Positions 17,661-25,911 of a stretch of DNA of 64,000 nucleotides are shown one piece after another. The position numbers were made by a program, and so were the translations under genes. The notes under the pieces are model-generated. The model was not told the origin of the DNA and did not search any database. It saw only the letters and a list, made by a program, of their open reading frames with translations. The first letter of the stretch is position 1, and every line of letters begins with the position of its first letter. The stretch comes from Chitinophaga rhizophila. GTDB lineage: Bacteria; Bacteroidota; Bacteroidia; Chitinophagales; Chitinophagaceae. The stretch lies in contig NZ_JAICCF010000002.1 of the NCBI RefSeq assembly GCF_019492185.1, positions 496,001 to 560,000 on the forward strand, given 5' to 3'.

Positions 17661-17890
17661 ATAACTACAATTTTTTTTGTTCGATAGTTTTCACAAAGTT
17701 AATCATTCAGGAGATAAATAGAAAAACATGAATGAATATGACTATATGTCATTAAAAAACCATTCGTTGCGACAAAAAGTCCGATCAAAAGACCTCTTTT
17801 CTAGCAAAATAGCAGTTTTTGTGCCATGGTATTCTGTTTGCTTATACCTAATCGTTCAAATTTAAAAACAAACTCAAAAAATTATAAACT

Positions 17891-18340
17891 ATGACATTCG
17901 TAAAATTCAACCAGGCTCCAGCAGTAAAATCATTCGGCGGTTTAGTAGAAGATATCTTTAATAACGCCAACAAATTCCTAAAAGATGACTATCAGACCAA
18001 CGATTTTTATGGCGCTTATCCTCCGGTAAATATTACAGAGAATAAGGAAAGCTACCAGGTAGATCTGCTCGTTCCTGGCTTAAACAAAGAAGATTTCAAG
18101 ATCAGCCTTGAAAACAAAATCCTGACTATCAGCGCAGAAAAAGTAGCAGAAGCGAAAGACGAAAATCAGAAACAACTACGCAGAGAGTTCAGCTTCCGTT
18201 CTTTCAAACGTTCCTTTACATTGAATGAACAAGTGGATGCTGAAAAGATCCAGGCGAAATATGAAAACGGCGTGTTGAAATTGCAATTGGCGAAGAAAGA
18301 GAAAGTGCAGGATGCAGCAAAAGCAATTGTGGTTGAATAA
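17891..18340 (+). CDS. Hsp20/alpha-crystallin small heat-shock protein
   Basis: 149-aa holdase chaperone that keeps unfolded proteins soluble. The alpha-crystallin domain spans about 45-140: YPPVNITENKESYQVDLLVPG, the LENKILTISAEK strand, the FRSFKRSFTLNEQVD stretch and the C-terminal YENGVLKLQLAKKE. The final residues AIVVE provide the C-terminal IxV-like motif used in oligomerisation. It is transcribed alone and a strong terminator follows. No heat-shock operator such as CIRCE is visible in the 230 bp upstream. Confidence 0.96.
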   Translation: MTFVKFNQAPAVKSFGGLVEDIFNNANKFLKDDYQTNDFYGAYPPVNITENKESYQVDLLVPGLNKEDFKISLENKILTISAEKVAEAKDENQKQLRREFSFRSFKRSFTLNEQVDAEKIQAKYENGVLKLQLAKKEKVQDAAKAIVVE

Positions 18341-18385
18341 GTGTAAGGTTGATTCTAAATTAGTGTAAGGTTGGATAACGTGTGA

Positions 18386-18416
18386 AATCCCCTCTTTTCC
18401 GGAGGGGATTTTTTAT
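18386..18416 (+). terminator. Terminator of hsp20
   Basis: 9-bp stem AATCCCCTC / GAGGGGATT followed by TTTTTATTTAT, 45 bp past the stop. Confidence 0.92.
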
Positions 18417-18503
18417 TTATAAGATATCGCCGTCTCCCCAATAATTCACACGAACGTTTAAGAGTAAAAATATATTTAAAGGATAATTTGCTCATATAAC
18501 CGT

Positions 18504-19349
18504 ATGGCTATGCCGCAGTTGATGAGCAAAATTTATTACATCGCAGTTAATGCTTACCGCAATCTTGAGAATGCAGTGATAGGCAATATTTTATACATTA
18601 CTACCGATTCAAAAGACAGGTGTAATACCCGGTTATTATTTGACTATCTCTTCTTCCATTTGGTGCTGTTGATTCCCAAATACCTCATAGGACTCTATGC
18701 ACGGAATACAACGGAACTGTTACTAAATACCTCTTTCCTATTTACCCTGGTAGGCTGTTTATTATTATTAAGGAAAGGAACCCCGGTTAAAACGGTAAGT
18801 GTATTGGCCGCCTTTCTGACACTGATACTACCTGCAGCCTGTTCTTTCCTCAATAATCAGGACCTGTCGCCGCGCTATTCCATGGTCTGGATCGTGAGTA
18901 TACTGTTCTGTTATATTGCTACCAACGCTACTGCAACGCTGGCACTCGGAGCTACTTTGTGCGGATACCTTACGCTGGTCGCCTGGGTACAGGTCAACCA
19001 GATACCGGTATACAGCACTCCCGGCTTTACACACGAACAGAGCCTGATTTTCAATCCAATCATCACCGGTCTGTACATACTTTTCCTGATCCGGGTATTA
19101 GGAGCACATTATAAAAATATCTTCATCACTGAACATGAGCGCACGCTGCAGAAACAAAGGCAGCACTCCTCACTATTAAGTCAGCGGCTGACTAAGCAGT
19201 TCATCATACTTAAAGGGCTATCCCGCTCCGGTAAGTCCAAATACATGGATGGTAACAAAGAACTGCTGGAAGCTTGTCTGGTGGAGATTGAGAAGCAATG
19301 TGAATCTGCCATTAGCTACCTCGACGATGACTCAGCCAGTGAAAACTAA
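18504..19349 (+). CDS. Six-helix membrane protein with cytoplasmic helical tail, function unknown
   Basis: 281-aa protein I do not recognise. It has about six hydrophobic segments (roughly 43-64, 70-90, 94-114, 124-143, 144-162, 183-203) followed by a cytoplasmic tail of about 75 residues that is helical and charged (HERTLQKQRQHSSLLSQRL, then LLEACLVEIEKQCESAISYL). This resembles the sensor half of a Bacteroidota histidine kinase that stops before the kinase core; no H-box or ATPase motif is present. The ATG at 18504 is used; a second Met lies three codons in. Monocistronic, with no obvious terminator after it. Confidence 0.7.
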   Translation: MAMPQLMSKIYYIAVNAYRNLENAVIGNILYITTDSKDRCNTRLLFDYLFFHLVLLIPKYLIGLYARNTTELLLNTSFLFTLVGCLLLLRKGTPVKTVSVLAAFLTLILPAACSFLNNQDLSPRYSMVWIVSILFCYIATNATATLALGATLCGYLTLVAWVQVNQIPVYSTPGFTHEQSLIFNPIITGLYILFLIRVLGAHYKNIFITEHERTLQKQRQHSSLLSQRLTKQFIILKGLSRSGKSKYMDGNKELLEACLVEIEKQCESAISYLDDDSASEN

Positions 19350-19468
19350 AGCCAAGCTCGTAGGGTACACTTCTGTGTGAGCAGTTTCAGAAAATGGTAA
19401 AATAGTGTTAGGAAAATTACAACTTTCGGGTATTTCCCACCATTATAAGCCGTCTTATCTTTGTGATG

Positions 19469-19635
19469 TAAACAACAGGGTCCTTTTTTCCCTATACACC
19501 GACTGAGTCTTTTTTCTCCCTATACACCACAACCTCTTTATCCCTTCTTTTTAGTCTTATTTCCCTTTATGCTTTGATGGTAAACCTATGCCGTGGAATG
19601 GCTCTTCTTTGCATAAAGGGGAGCCAGTTTTTTTT
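19469..19635 (+). ncRNA. Candidate orphan small RNA
   Basis: A TATCTTTG -7 box at 19456-19463, with TTTC 19 bp upstream in the -33 position, precedes about 165 nt that have no open frame and end in a near-perfect terminator (19599-19635). The body is pyrimidine-rich and contains two copies of a TTTTTT(CT)CCCTATACACC element (19484-19500 and 19510-19528), which would be single-stranded in the RNA. No gene follows on this strand for 3 kb. The evidence is promoter, repeats and terminator only; no known RNA family was recognised. Confidence 0.5.
19599..19635 (+). terminator. Intrinsic terminator of the candidate sRNA
   Basis: 12-bp stem TGGCTCTTCTTT / AAAGGGGAGCCA (two G-U pairs, no mismatch), GCAT loop, then G and eight T. 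It is one of the best terminators in the window, yet no gene stands before it. Confidence 0.9.
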
Positions 19636-19701
19636 CCATACTACAGTAATTGCTTTATACTCCCTTCATGTTTTAATCCATAGTGCCGTCTGAAGGGCAC
19701 T

Positions 19702-19744
19702 AAAAGGGCACCTGGATATCCCGGGGATATTGAAGTGCCCTTTT
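19702..19744. repeat. Long nested inverted repeat
   Basis: Outer arms AAAAGGGCAC (19702-19711) and GTGCCCTTTT (19735-19744) pair over 10 bp; inside them ATATCCC and GGGATAT (19716-19730) pair again. To the right, CCTTTTGGTGA occurs twice in tandem (about 19739-19759), and a second AGGGCAC copy sits just to the left (19694-19700). Confidence 0.8.
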
Positions 19745-20113
19745 GGTGACCTTTTGGTGAACCAATAATATGAAGATCTAAGCGAGATTAAACCAATAAT
19801 CCTGGAAAAGCGTTGCCATAAATTGATCACCTACCAGGAAAGGCACGAAAATACCTCGTGACCAAATGAGGCATAGTGGTCAGCTGTTTGGATAAATAAT
19901 TTCCTTGAAGCCCGGAAACTGATATAAGGTACTCATTGTCAATCGAATGACCAATGAGCATAGTACCTGCTGCTGAATCTGGCACCTGCATGCGTTATTT
20001 TGATGACTGGAGGAGGTAGAAAACGGGTAGGTCAAGGCATACCAGCCAGGCGCTGAGGCGAATCAAGTAGTAAAGCAGTAGGATCGGCTTGCATACTACT
20101 ATCTGCACCGGGT

Positions 20114-20146
20114 ATAAAAAAGAAACCCCGCGAAAAATCGCGGGGT
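20114..20146 (-). terminator. Terminator of the arginine decarboxylase gene
   Basis: 9-bp perfect stem ACCCCGCGA / TCGCGGGGT with a 4-nt loop, followed on the minus strand by TTCTTTTTTATA. Confidence 0.92.
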
Positions 20147-20173
20147 ATTTCAGTGGATTACTAACCCATTTTT

Positions 20174-21571
20174 TTAATAACCCAAAATCTTTAACATACT
20201 CTGGGCAGTTTGCTCTTTGGCGTATAGCCAGTCTTTCAGCTGCCCGTTTTTGTCATATCCTACGATCACATGCTTCGGGGAAGGTATGAGGCAGTGTTTA
20301 ATACCGCCGTAACCACTCAGTTGATCCTGATAAGCGCCCGTATGGAAGAATCCGATGTAAAGAGGTTCTTCACCAGCGAGCTTCGGCAGGAACACCGCAT
20401 TGATGTGCTCTTCTGAAGTATAAAAGTCATATCCGTCACACGTCAGACCGCCCAGATGGACCTCCTGATATTCCTGGTCCCATTTATTAATAGGCAACAT
20501 CAGGAACTTTTCTCCGATACCCCAGGTATCGGGGAGGGTGGTAATGAAGGAGCTATCGATCATATACCAGTTTTCTCTGTCGTTCTGCATTTTCTCGCCC
20601 ACTACGCTGTAAATTACCGCGCCACTCTCTCCTACTGTAAAGGATCCAAATTCGGTATAGATATCCGGAACCGGCACTTTGTTCTTTTTACAAACACTCT
20701 TGATGTTGGCAACGATTTCATTTACAATGTAGTTATAATCGTAGTCGAAACCGAGGGAGTGTTTGATAGGGAAACCGCCGCCTATATTGATACTATCCAG
20801 CTCAGGGCAGATCTTCTTTAGCTGGCAATAGAGGTTCAGCACACGGTTGAACTGGCTCCAGTAGTAAATATCATCTTTAATACCCTTGTTCATGAAGAAA
20901 TGCAGCATTTTCAGCTCAAATCTTTCATTTCCCTTGAGTTTATCTACATAAAACTCAAGTACGTCGCGGGAGCGGATACCCAATCTGGATGTATAAAAGT
21001 CAAAGGTTGGTTCTTCTTCTGCAGCTATACGCAGACCAAGTTTCACCTTATCCTTTGCACGTATAAATTTTTTATAGTCTTCCAGTTCTTCCTTGTTATC
21101 CAATACTGGAATAACATTGCGGAAACCGGAATTGATCAGACGAGCAATCGCTTTGGTATATGGTTTGGTTTTATAACCATTACATATAACGAAAGTATCC
21201 TTGTTGATCTTCTTCCTTTCATACAGCTTTGTAATAATGTCAATGTCGTATGCAAAGGAAGTCTCGATATGAATACCATGCTTCAGGGTTTCCTCCATGA
21301 TGAAGGAAAAATGCGAACTTTTGGTGCAATAACAGTAGTAATAATTCCCATCGTACCTGTTCTTCCTAATTGCATCCTGGAACATTTTCTTTGCCTTGTT
21401 GATCTGCATTCCGATTTTCGGCAGATAAGTCAGCTTGAAAGGTGTGCCATATTTGTCTATCAAAGCCTTGATATTCACCCCATTAAACTCCAGGTAATTA
21501 TCCTGAACGTCAAAACCTTCCTGAGGAAATTCGAAGGTTTGGTTAACGAGATCTGTGTAGGTGCTGTTCAT
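20174..21571 (-). CDS. speA: Arginine decarboxylase-type fold III PLP decarboxylase
   Basis: 465-aa PLP enzyme of the alanine-racemase-fold decarboxylases; the closest group is biosynthetic arginine decarboxylase, giving agmatine for polyamines. PLP Lys84 lies in YYCYCTKSSHFSF, the phosphate-binding glycine loop in INIGGGFPIKH, and the cross-subunit Cys in LTCDGYDFYT. It is much shorter than E. coli SpeA (about 650 aa), as usual in Bacteroidota. Substrate could in principle be another diamine precursor. A TAGCTTTG box on the minus strand (21687-21680) lies about 110 bp upstream, with TTTG 23 bp further. Confidence 0.85.
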   Translation of the reverse strand: MNSTYTDLVNQTFEFPQEGFDVQDNYLEFNGVNIKALIDKYGTPFKLTYLPKIGMQINKAKKMFQDAIRKNRYDGNYYYCYCTKSSHFSFIMEETLKHGIHIETSFAYDIDIITKLYERKKINKDTFVICNGYKTKPYTKAIARLINSGFRNVIPVLDNKEELEDYKKFIRAKDKVKLGLRIAAEEEPTFDFYTSRLGIRSRDVLEFYVDKLKGNERFELKMLHFFMNKGIKDDIYYWSQFNRVLNLYCQLKKICPELDSINIGGGFPIKHSLGFDYDYNYIVNEIVANIKSVCKKNKVPVPDIYTEFGSFTVGESGAVIYSVVGEKMQNDRENWYMIDSSFITTLPDTWGIGEKFLMLPINKWDQEYQEVHLGGLTCDGYDFYTSEEHINAVFLPKLAGEEPLYIGFFHTGAYQDQLSGYGGIKHCLIPSPKHVIVGYDKNGQLKDWLYAKEQTAQSMLKILGY

Positions 21572-21802
21572 TTAAACCTATGAAACATTTTAAGGATTAG
21601 TAAAAAGCCATCACAACCCTCGCTGGAAAACTCCTGGTTTACACACCTACGTCAGTTCGAAACCCAGCAAAATTGGTTGCAAAGCTAAATATTTTGTCTA
21701 ATTGGCCGGGCAAAAACTTTCTTTTTTTTTTAGACGATTAAATATTACGCTAAAACCTTACGTCTGAATATATTAGTAGGTTATACACATAATATTTTGT
21801 CG

Positions 21803-22438
21803 TTATTTAAGCAGTTCCAGACTACGTTTTCCTTCACAGAAAATGAGGTCCAGAATGCTCATATCCGGCAGGAAACCTACACGGTCCTGAAACACCTGGG
21901 TGTATCTGACTGTACCTTCTTCCACCTGTTTGTCTCCGGGGCGGATGATATCTCTTGCATCTGTTACTGACAATTCCGGTGCATAGGTCTTATGGTATTC
22001 TTCCGTAAATGTTACAGGAGTAGATACACCGATCACCTTGTTGGCCCACTCAAAGCATTGCATATTCCAGTCAAGCAAAAATGTTACCTGTTTTTCATAG
22101 AGGCTGCCGAGTTCTTCTTCATAGTATTCAAACCAGGGCGAGCGGCGGTAGGCAGATACCAGTGTTTTCCAGTGTAAAGCCTGCCACTTATCCACATTAC
22201 TGATACGCACATCTTTCATGATAGTACGTTGATTTTTTCCACGGGCAAGGGGCACACTGAGCAGAATGCTCCCATTAGGCCCTGCTATATAACAACGGTT
22301 ACGAAAGCTGACTTTCTGGTAATGTTCGTTCTTCTCAATCAACAGTTTTTCGTGATCGGTTAGTGCCTTATAAAATGAGATATTCGGAAAGTACTGTGAT
22401 TCAACGAGTAACGTCTTCTTATTTGCCTCAGCTGCCAT
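21803..22438 (-). CDS. WbqC-family protein
   Basis: 211-aa cytosolic protein of the WbqC-like family, sometimes found in polysaccharide clusters but of unproven biochemical function. Family text: VESQYFPNISFYKAL near the start, YQKVSFRNRCYIAGPNG, and WKTLVSAYRRSPWFEYYEEE in the middle, which is the most conserved block. It is not in a glycan cluster here. It stands divergently from the LEA lipoprotein gene; a TAAATTTG box on the minus strand (22486-22479) lies about 40 bp upstream of the ATG. Confidence 0.88.
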   Translation of the reverse strand: MAAEANKKTLLVESQYFPNISFYKALTDHEKLLIEKNEHYQKVSFRNRCYIAGPNGSILLSVPLARGKNQRTIMKDVRISNVDKWQALHWKTLVSAYRRSPWFEYYEEELGSLYEKQVTFLLDWNMQCFEWANKVIGVSTPVTFTEEYHKTYAPELSVTDARDIIRPGDKQVEEGTVRYTQVFQDRVGFLPDMSILDLIFCEGKRSLELLK

Positions 22439-22599
22439 GTCGTGTATATTGGTAATTTTTTGCTTGGTTATGCAGCCGCAAATTTACTAAACTAATTAGT
22501 AGCTTTTATGGACAATTTCCAGCGGGAAAGCAGTGCTATTATGAAATATTAATGGGTGATTTTAAAGAGGTTAAAAGTTTCCTAATTCCTGACCACTGC

Positions 22600-22631
22600 T
22601 TTTGACTTATCTGCCGTTTGCCGTAGGTTTG
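22600..22631 (+). promoter_or_regulatory. Bacteroidota-type promoter of the LEA lipoprotein gene
   Basis: TTTTG (22600-22604), 19-bp spacer, TAGGTTTG (22624-22631), then ATG 13 bp later. This is the clearest match to the Bacteroidota -33/-7 consensus in the window and implies a leader of only a few bases. Confidence 0.8.
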
Positions 22632-22644
22632 TTAAAAATTCTTC

Positions 22645-23100
22645 ATGAAGTTTTTCAGACTAGGCGTTATCGTGCTGGCAATCTGGGGTATTGTAAGTTC
22701 GTGTGAGAAGGCGAAAGATCTTGAATTTGTGAGGGTAGCAGGCGTCAACTTTGACAATCTCGGCTTTTCCAAAAGCATTGTGAGACTGACTCTCGCCTAT
22801 TACAACCCTAACAACTTCAAACTGAAGCTGAAGGATGCATCTTTCGACCTGTTTATGGATGACAACCTGGTTGGCCACTCCCTGCAGGACACGATGATTG
22901 CGATACCTGCCAGGGATACTTTCTATTTTCCGGTGAAGCTGGAAGTAAATATGGAAAATGTCTTCAAAAATGCTTTAGGAGCACTGATGAATAAAGAGGT
23001 GACTATCAAGGCGACCGGCAATTGTAAAGTTGGCAAAGGCGGAGTTTACCTGCCCTTCCCTATCAAGTGTGAAACAAAACAGCCACTCAAGTTTTTCTGA
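22645..23100 (+). CDS. LEA type 2-like lipoprotein
   Basis: 151-aa envelope lipoprotein. The signal peptide ends in a lipobox WGIVSSC with lipid-carrying Cys20. The mature part is a single beta-sandwich of the late-embryogenesis-abundant type 2 (WHy) kind: VNFDNLGFSKSIVRLTLAYYN, then NPNNFKLKLKDASFDLF and the PARDTFYFPVKLEV strand. Such domains occur in many Bacteroidota lipoproteins with no assigned role. The gene is monocistronic, with a clean promoter and a bidirectional terminator after it. Confidence 0.85.
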   Translation: MKFFRLGVIVLAIWGIVSSCEKAKDLEFVRVAGVNFDNLGFSKSIVRLTLAYYNPNNFKLKLKDASFDLFMDDNLVGHSLQDTMIAIPARDTFYFPVKLEVNMENVFKNALGALMNKEVTIKATGNCKVGKGGVYLPFPIKCETKQPLKFF

Positions 23101-23121
23101 TCATAACCGTGTAAAAACTAA

Positions 23122-23158
23122 AAAGGCCTCGTTGCGATGCAATCGAGGCCTTTCTTTT
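23122..23158. terminator. Bidirectional terminator between convergent genes
   Basis: 10-bp stem AAAGGCCTCG / CGAGGCCTTT with T tracts on both strands; serves the LEA lipoprotein and the HMA gene. Confidence 0.9.
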
Positions 23159-23182
23159 TCTTAATGCACTCAGAAGAACTGA

Positions 23183-23548
23183 CTACTTCTTGATGTGACC
23201 ACCATCTTCCGGCTTTTTACAGCAGGTTGGCAGTTTTTTATAAGCTTCTTCCTCGGCAGTAACATTGTCTGCGTCGTACCCTGCATTAGCAATAGCAGTT
23301 TTTACATTTTCAATATTAGTACGATCACTGAAGAATTTAACGGTTGTAATACCTTTCTTGAAGTCTACTTTAGAAGTCTGTACGCCTTCTTCTCTTGAAA
23401 GGTATCTTTCTATGCGATTTTTACATTGCTCGCACTGCACAGTCGGGGTAGCGATTTTAGCTGTTACCAGTGTACCCTTTTTAGTCTGGGCCATAGTAAC
23501 GCCGATACCCGCAAATAATAATACTAATACTAGTTTTACGATACGCAT
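23183..23548 (-). CDS. Exported heavy-metal-associated (HMA) domain protein
   Basis: 121-aa periplasmic protein with a signal peptide (MRIVKLVLVLLFAGIGVTMAQ) and one HMA ferredoxin-like domain (about 27-95). The metal-binding CxxC is C39-E-Q-C42 in PTVQCEQCKNRIE, as in CopZ/MerP. The C-terminal tail contains a second Cys pair (LPTCCKKPEDGGHIKK) that could contribute to metal binding. Most likely a copper or similar soft-metal chaperone. No metal transporter is adjacent. Confidence 0.88.
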   Translation of the reverse strand: MRIVKLVLVLLFAGIGVTMAQTKKGTLVTAKIATPTVQCEQCKNRIERYLSREEGVQTSKVDFKKGITTVKFFSDRTNIENVKTAIANAGYDADNVTAEEEAYKKLPTCCKKPEDGGHIKK

Positions 23549-23619
23549 AATTTTCTTTTTACGACCCTAATATAACGAATACTTATTAACTGACAGGACG
23601 TTTTGGGAAGAACGGTTGC

Positions 23620-24267
23620 TTATATAGCAGGCGTTGCATTCCATTTATCCGGAGCGCTTCTCCAGGCTTCCAGGGTAGCTTGTTCATCAGCAGATACCAT
23701 ACCTTTTTCTACTGCCAGCTCTATCAATGCACTGTAGTTACTCAGTGAATAGTAGGGTACATTGGCAGCTTCAAATGCTTTTACTGCTACGTCAAAACCA
23801 TAGTTGAAGATAGACACCATTCCAATCACTTCACCACCCGCTGCACGGATAGCGTTTACTGCCTCAAGGCTGCTTTTTCCTGTAGAGATCAGATCTTCTA
23901 CTACTACAACAGGCTGTCCTGGCTGTAATACACCTTCAATAAGGTTACCCATACCATGTTCTTTCGCCTTTGCCCTTACATATATAAAAGGCAGTTTCAG
24001 CTGGTCAGCTACCAGGGCTCCTAAAGGAATACCGCCTGTAGCTACACCGGCCAGTACCGCTGCATCCTGGAATGTTTCAAATACCACATTACACAACTCT
24101 GATTTTACGAAGTCGCGTACGTAAGGATAAGACAATATCTTACGGTTGTCGCAGTAAATAGGTGATTTCCAGCCAGATGCCCAGGTAAATGGCTCTGACG
24201 GACGCAATTTTACCGCCTGTATCTGCAGCAGTTTCTCTGCTACCTGTTTTTCGCTGATCTTACTCAT
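23620..24267 (-). CDS. pyrE: Orotate phosphoribosyltransferase
   Basis: 215-aa enzyme that joins orotate to PRPP to make OMP in pyrimidine synthesis. The PRPP-binding motif is VVVVEDLISTGKSS, and the N-terminal block FTWASGWKSPIYCDNR and the flexible-loop AKEHGMGN are canonical. ATG at 24267 was chosen over TTG three codons upstream. On the minus strand TATTTTTG (24281-24274) ends just 6 bp before this ATG, suggesting a leaderless or nearly leaderless message. It is divergent from the Nudix gene with only 39 bp between the start codons. Confidence 0.97.
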   Translation of the reverse strand: MSKISEKQVAEKLLQIQAVKLRPSEPFTWASGWKSPIYCDNRKILSYPYVRDFVKSELCNVVFETFQDAAVLAGVATGGIPLGALVADQLKLPFIYVRAKAKEHGMGNLIEGVLQPGQPVVVVEDLISTGKSSLEAVNAIRAAGGEVIGMVSIFNYGFDVAVKAFEAANVPYYSLSNYSALIELAVEKGMVSADEQATLEAWRSAPDKWNATPAI

Positions 24268-24306
24268 AGTAAGCAAAAATAGTTAATTACGGATTACATT
24301 TGCGCC

Positions 24307-24933
24307 ATGCAAACAGATACAGTTATTTATCTTAACGAACGCCCGCTGCTGATTACGGCTACCCATCAGGGTATTCCTGAAATATACAAAGGTGCAACTT
24401 TGTATACAGAACCGGACGCTGCTACAATAGAATCGGTATTACAGGCCCTTGAGACAGGCAAATCTGAAGCTGCTATCTTTATTCATCCCGATGCACCGGC
24501 CCTGGTGGACAAAGTAAAAGGATATTTCCATGTGCTGGTAGCAGCAGGTGGATTGATTACCAACCAGGAAGAAGAAGTATTGCTGATGTTCCGCCGTGGA
24601 AAATGGGACCTGCCAAAGGGTAAGCAGGATGAGGGAGAAAACCTTGAGACAGCTGCTATCAGAGAGGTAGCAGAGGAAACCGGTCTTCATAATGTAGTAC
24701 TGGAACATAAGATCTGCGAAACCTTTCATTTTTATACCTGGAAAGAAAAACGCACGCTGAAGCATACTTACTGGTATAAGATGAAATTTACAGGTACCGA
24801 GCTGACCGTACCGCAGATAGAAGAAGATATTATAGATATACAGTGGATCAAACCGGAGCACCTGGGCAAATACCTGAAGTTCTCCTATCAGAACATTGTA
24901 GATGTGTTTACCAAAGAAGGTTACGCAGTATAA
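24307..24933 (+). CDS. Nudix hydrolase
   Basis: 208-aa hydrolase of nucleoside diphosphate-linked substrates. The Nudix box is complete at residues 105-127 (begins GKQDEGEN, then REVAEETGL), with all Glu metal ligands. About 70 N-terminal residues precede the domain (INERPLLI-like start, IFIHPDAPALVD), an extension common to Bacteroidota members next to pyrE. The substrate cannot be read from the sequence. TACATTTG at 24295-24302 lies 4 bp before the ATG and may be the -7 box, which would make the message leaderless. Confidence 0.92.
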   Translation: MQTDTVIYLNERPLLITATHQGIPEIYKGATLYTEPDAATIESVLQALETGKSEAAIFIHPDAPALVDKVKGYFHVLVAAGGLITNQEEEVLLMFRRGKWDLPKGKQDEGENLETAAIREVAEETGLHNVVLEHKICETFHFYTWKEKRTLKHTYWYKMKFTGTELTVPQIEEDIIDIQWIKPEHLGKYLKFSYQNIVDVFTKEGYAV

Positions 24934-24970
24934 ATTAATACAATGGGGCTTAGTGCTGTGGATAACGGCA

Positions 24971-25405
24971 TTAAGCCTTCCTGTCCCGCACTGCTACCGT
25001 TAACCGGCTGATACATACCAGTTTATTATCATCATCGCAGATGCGGATATCCCAGACATGTGTCGTAGACCCGATATGAAGCGGTTTGGCTATTGCATGT
25101 ACATACCCTTCCGTTACTCCCTTTACATGGTTTGCATTGATATCCAGCCCTACGCAGATTTGTTTCTTAGGATCAATTATCAGGGTGGAAGCGACACTGC
25201 CTACGGTTTCAGCCAAGGCTGCAGATGCGCCGCCATGTAATAAACCGTATGGTTGTTTAGTCCTTTCATTCACAGGCATAATCATCCGCAGGTAGTCCGG
25301 ACCAATCTCAGTGAATTCCATGCCCAGGTGTCCGGACAAGGTATTAATGCCACTTTCATTCAACTGATCCAGGGAAATATTCAGGGAATGCCATATCGGT
25401 TTCAT
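24971..25405 (-). CDS. Hotdog-fold (PaaI/YdiI-type) acyl-CoA thioesterase
   Basis: 144-aa thioesterase of the hotdog fold. The key block PYGLLHGGASAALAETVGS carries the HGG and catalytic Glu typical of YdiI/MenI and PaaI proteins. C-terminal text ITRLTVAVRD-like (CISRLTVAVRDRK) fits. The YdiI relatives hydrolyse 1,4-dihydroxy-2-naphthoyl-CoA in menaquinone synthesis; substrate here is unproven. ATG at 25405 was preferred to TTG at 25417. It ends the DUF3822-rsmD-coaD run, 29 bp after coaD. Confidence 0.9.
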   Translation of the reverse strand: MKPIWHSLNISLDQLNESGINTLSGHLGMEFTEIGPDYLRMIMPVNERTKQPYGLLHGGASAALAETVGSVASTLIIDPKKQICVGLDINANHVKGVTEGYVHAIAKPLHIGSTTHVWDIRICDDDNKLVCISRLTVAVRDRKA

Positions 25406-25434
25406 GGGCGATAACAAGTTTGTATGAAAAATGG

Positions 25435-25905
25435 TTAAGGTTTGATCTGCCGGATGATAGTATCAGGCAGCAATTTTGAGGCATCGCCGCCATATCGTAA
25501 TACATCTCTGACCAGCGAGGAAGCTAATGTGGAGTAATGAGGAGAGCAGCTGAGGAAGATCGTTTCTATCTCTGCGTCCATCATCCTGTTTACATCAGCA
25601 ATTGATTTTTCGTATTCAAAATCTCCGATACTACGGATACCGCGAAGGATGAACCGGGCACTTATCTCCTGGCAGGTTTTTACGGTCAGGCCTTCGTAAG
25701 ATATAACTTTCACCTTTGGCTGGTTACTATAGATCTCGCGGATCCATTGCATACGCTGCTCCAGGGGAAACATGGGGGTTTTGGCAGAATTTACACCTAC
25801 ACCAACCACAATTTCATCAAATAGGTCGAGTGAACGGTCTATAATATCAGTATGTCCTAGCGTTATCGGATCAAATGTGCCCGGAAATAAGCAAATGCGT
25901 TTCAT
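25435..25905 (-). CDS. coaD: Phosphopantetheine adenylyltransferase
   Basis: 156-aa enzyme for the fourth step of coenzyme A synthesis (4'-phosphopantetheine plus ATP to dephospho-CoA). The N-terminal nucleotidyltransferase motif FPGTFDPITLGHTDII (TxGH) and the C-terminal block SSSLVRD-like ASSLVRDVLRYGGD are canonical. It starts 6 bp after the rsmD stop, so both are translated from one message. The last CoA step, coaE, is also in this window (47.6 kb) but unlinked. Confidence 0.97.
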   Translation of the reverse strand: MKRICLFPGTFDPITLGHTDIIDRSLDLFDEIVVGVGVNSAKTPMFPLEQRMQWIREIYSNQPKVKVISYEGLTVKTCQEISARFILRGIRSIGDFEYEKSIADVNRMMDAEIETIFLSCSPHYSTLASSLVRDVLRYGGDASKLLPDTIIRQIKP

Positions 25906-25911
25906 GCCTGT

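Larger units (their letters stand above)
19350..20173. other. Structured non-coding region of 0.8 kb
   Basis: No convincing open frame. It contains a promoter-like box plus C/T-rich transcript plus terminator (19456-19635), a strong long inverted repeat (19702-19744) with tandem CCTTTTGGTGA copies to its right, a bulged hairpin (19928-19968) and the speA terminator (20114-20146). Confidence 0.7.

Noticed and set aside
21645..21680. tRNA-like GTTCGAAAC text upstream of speA
   Set aside because: No acceptor stem, anticodon arm or D arm can be built around it.
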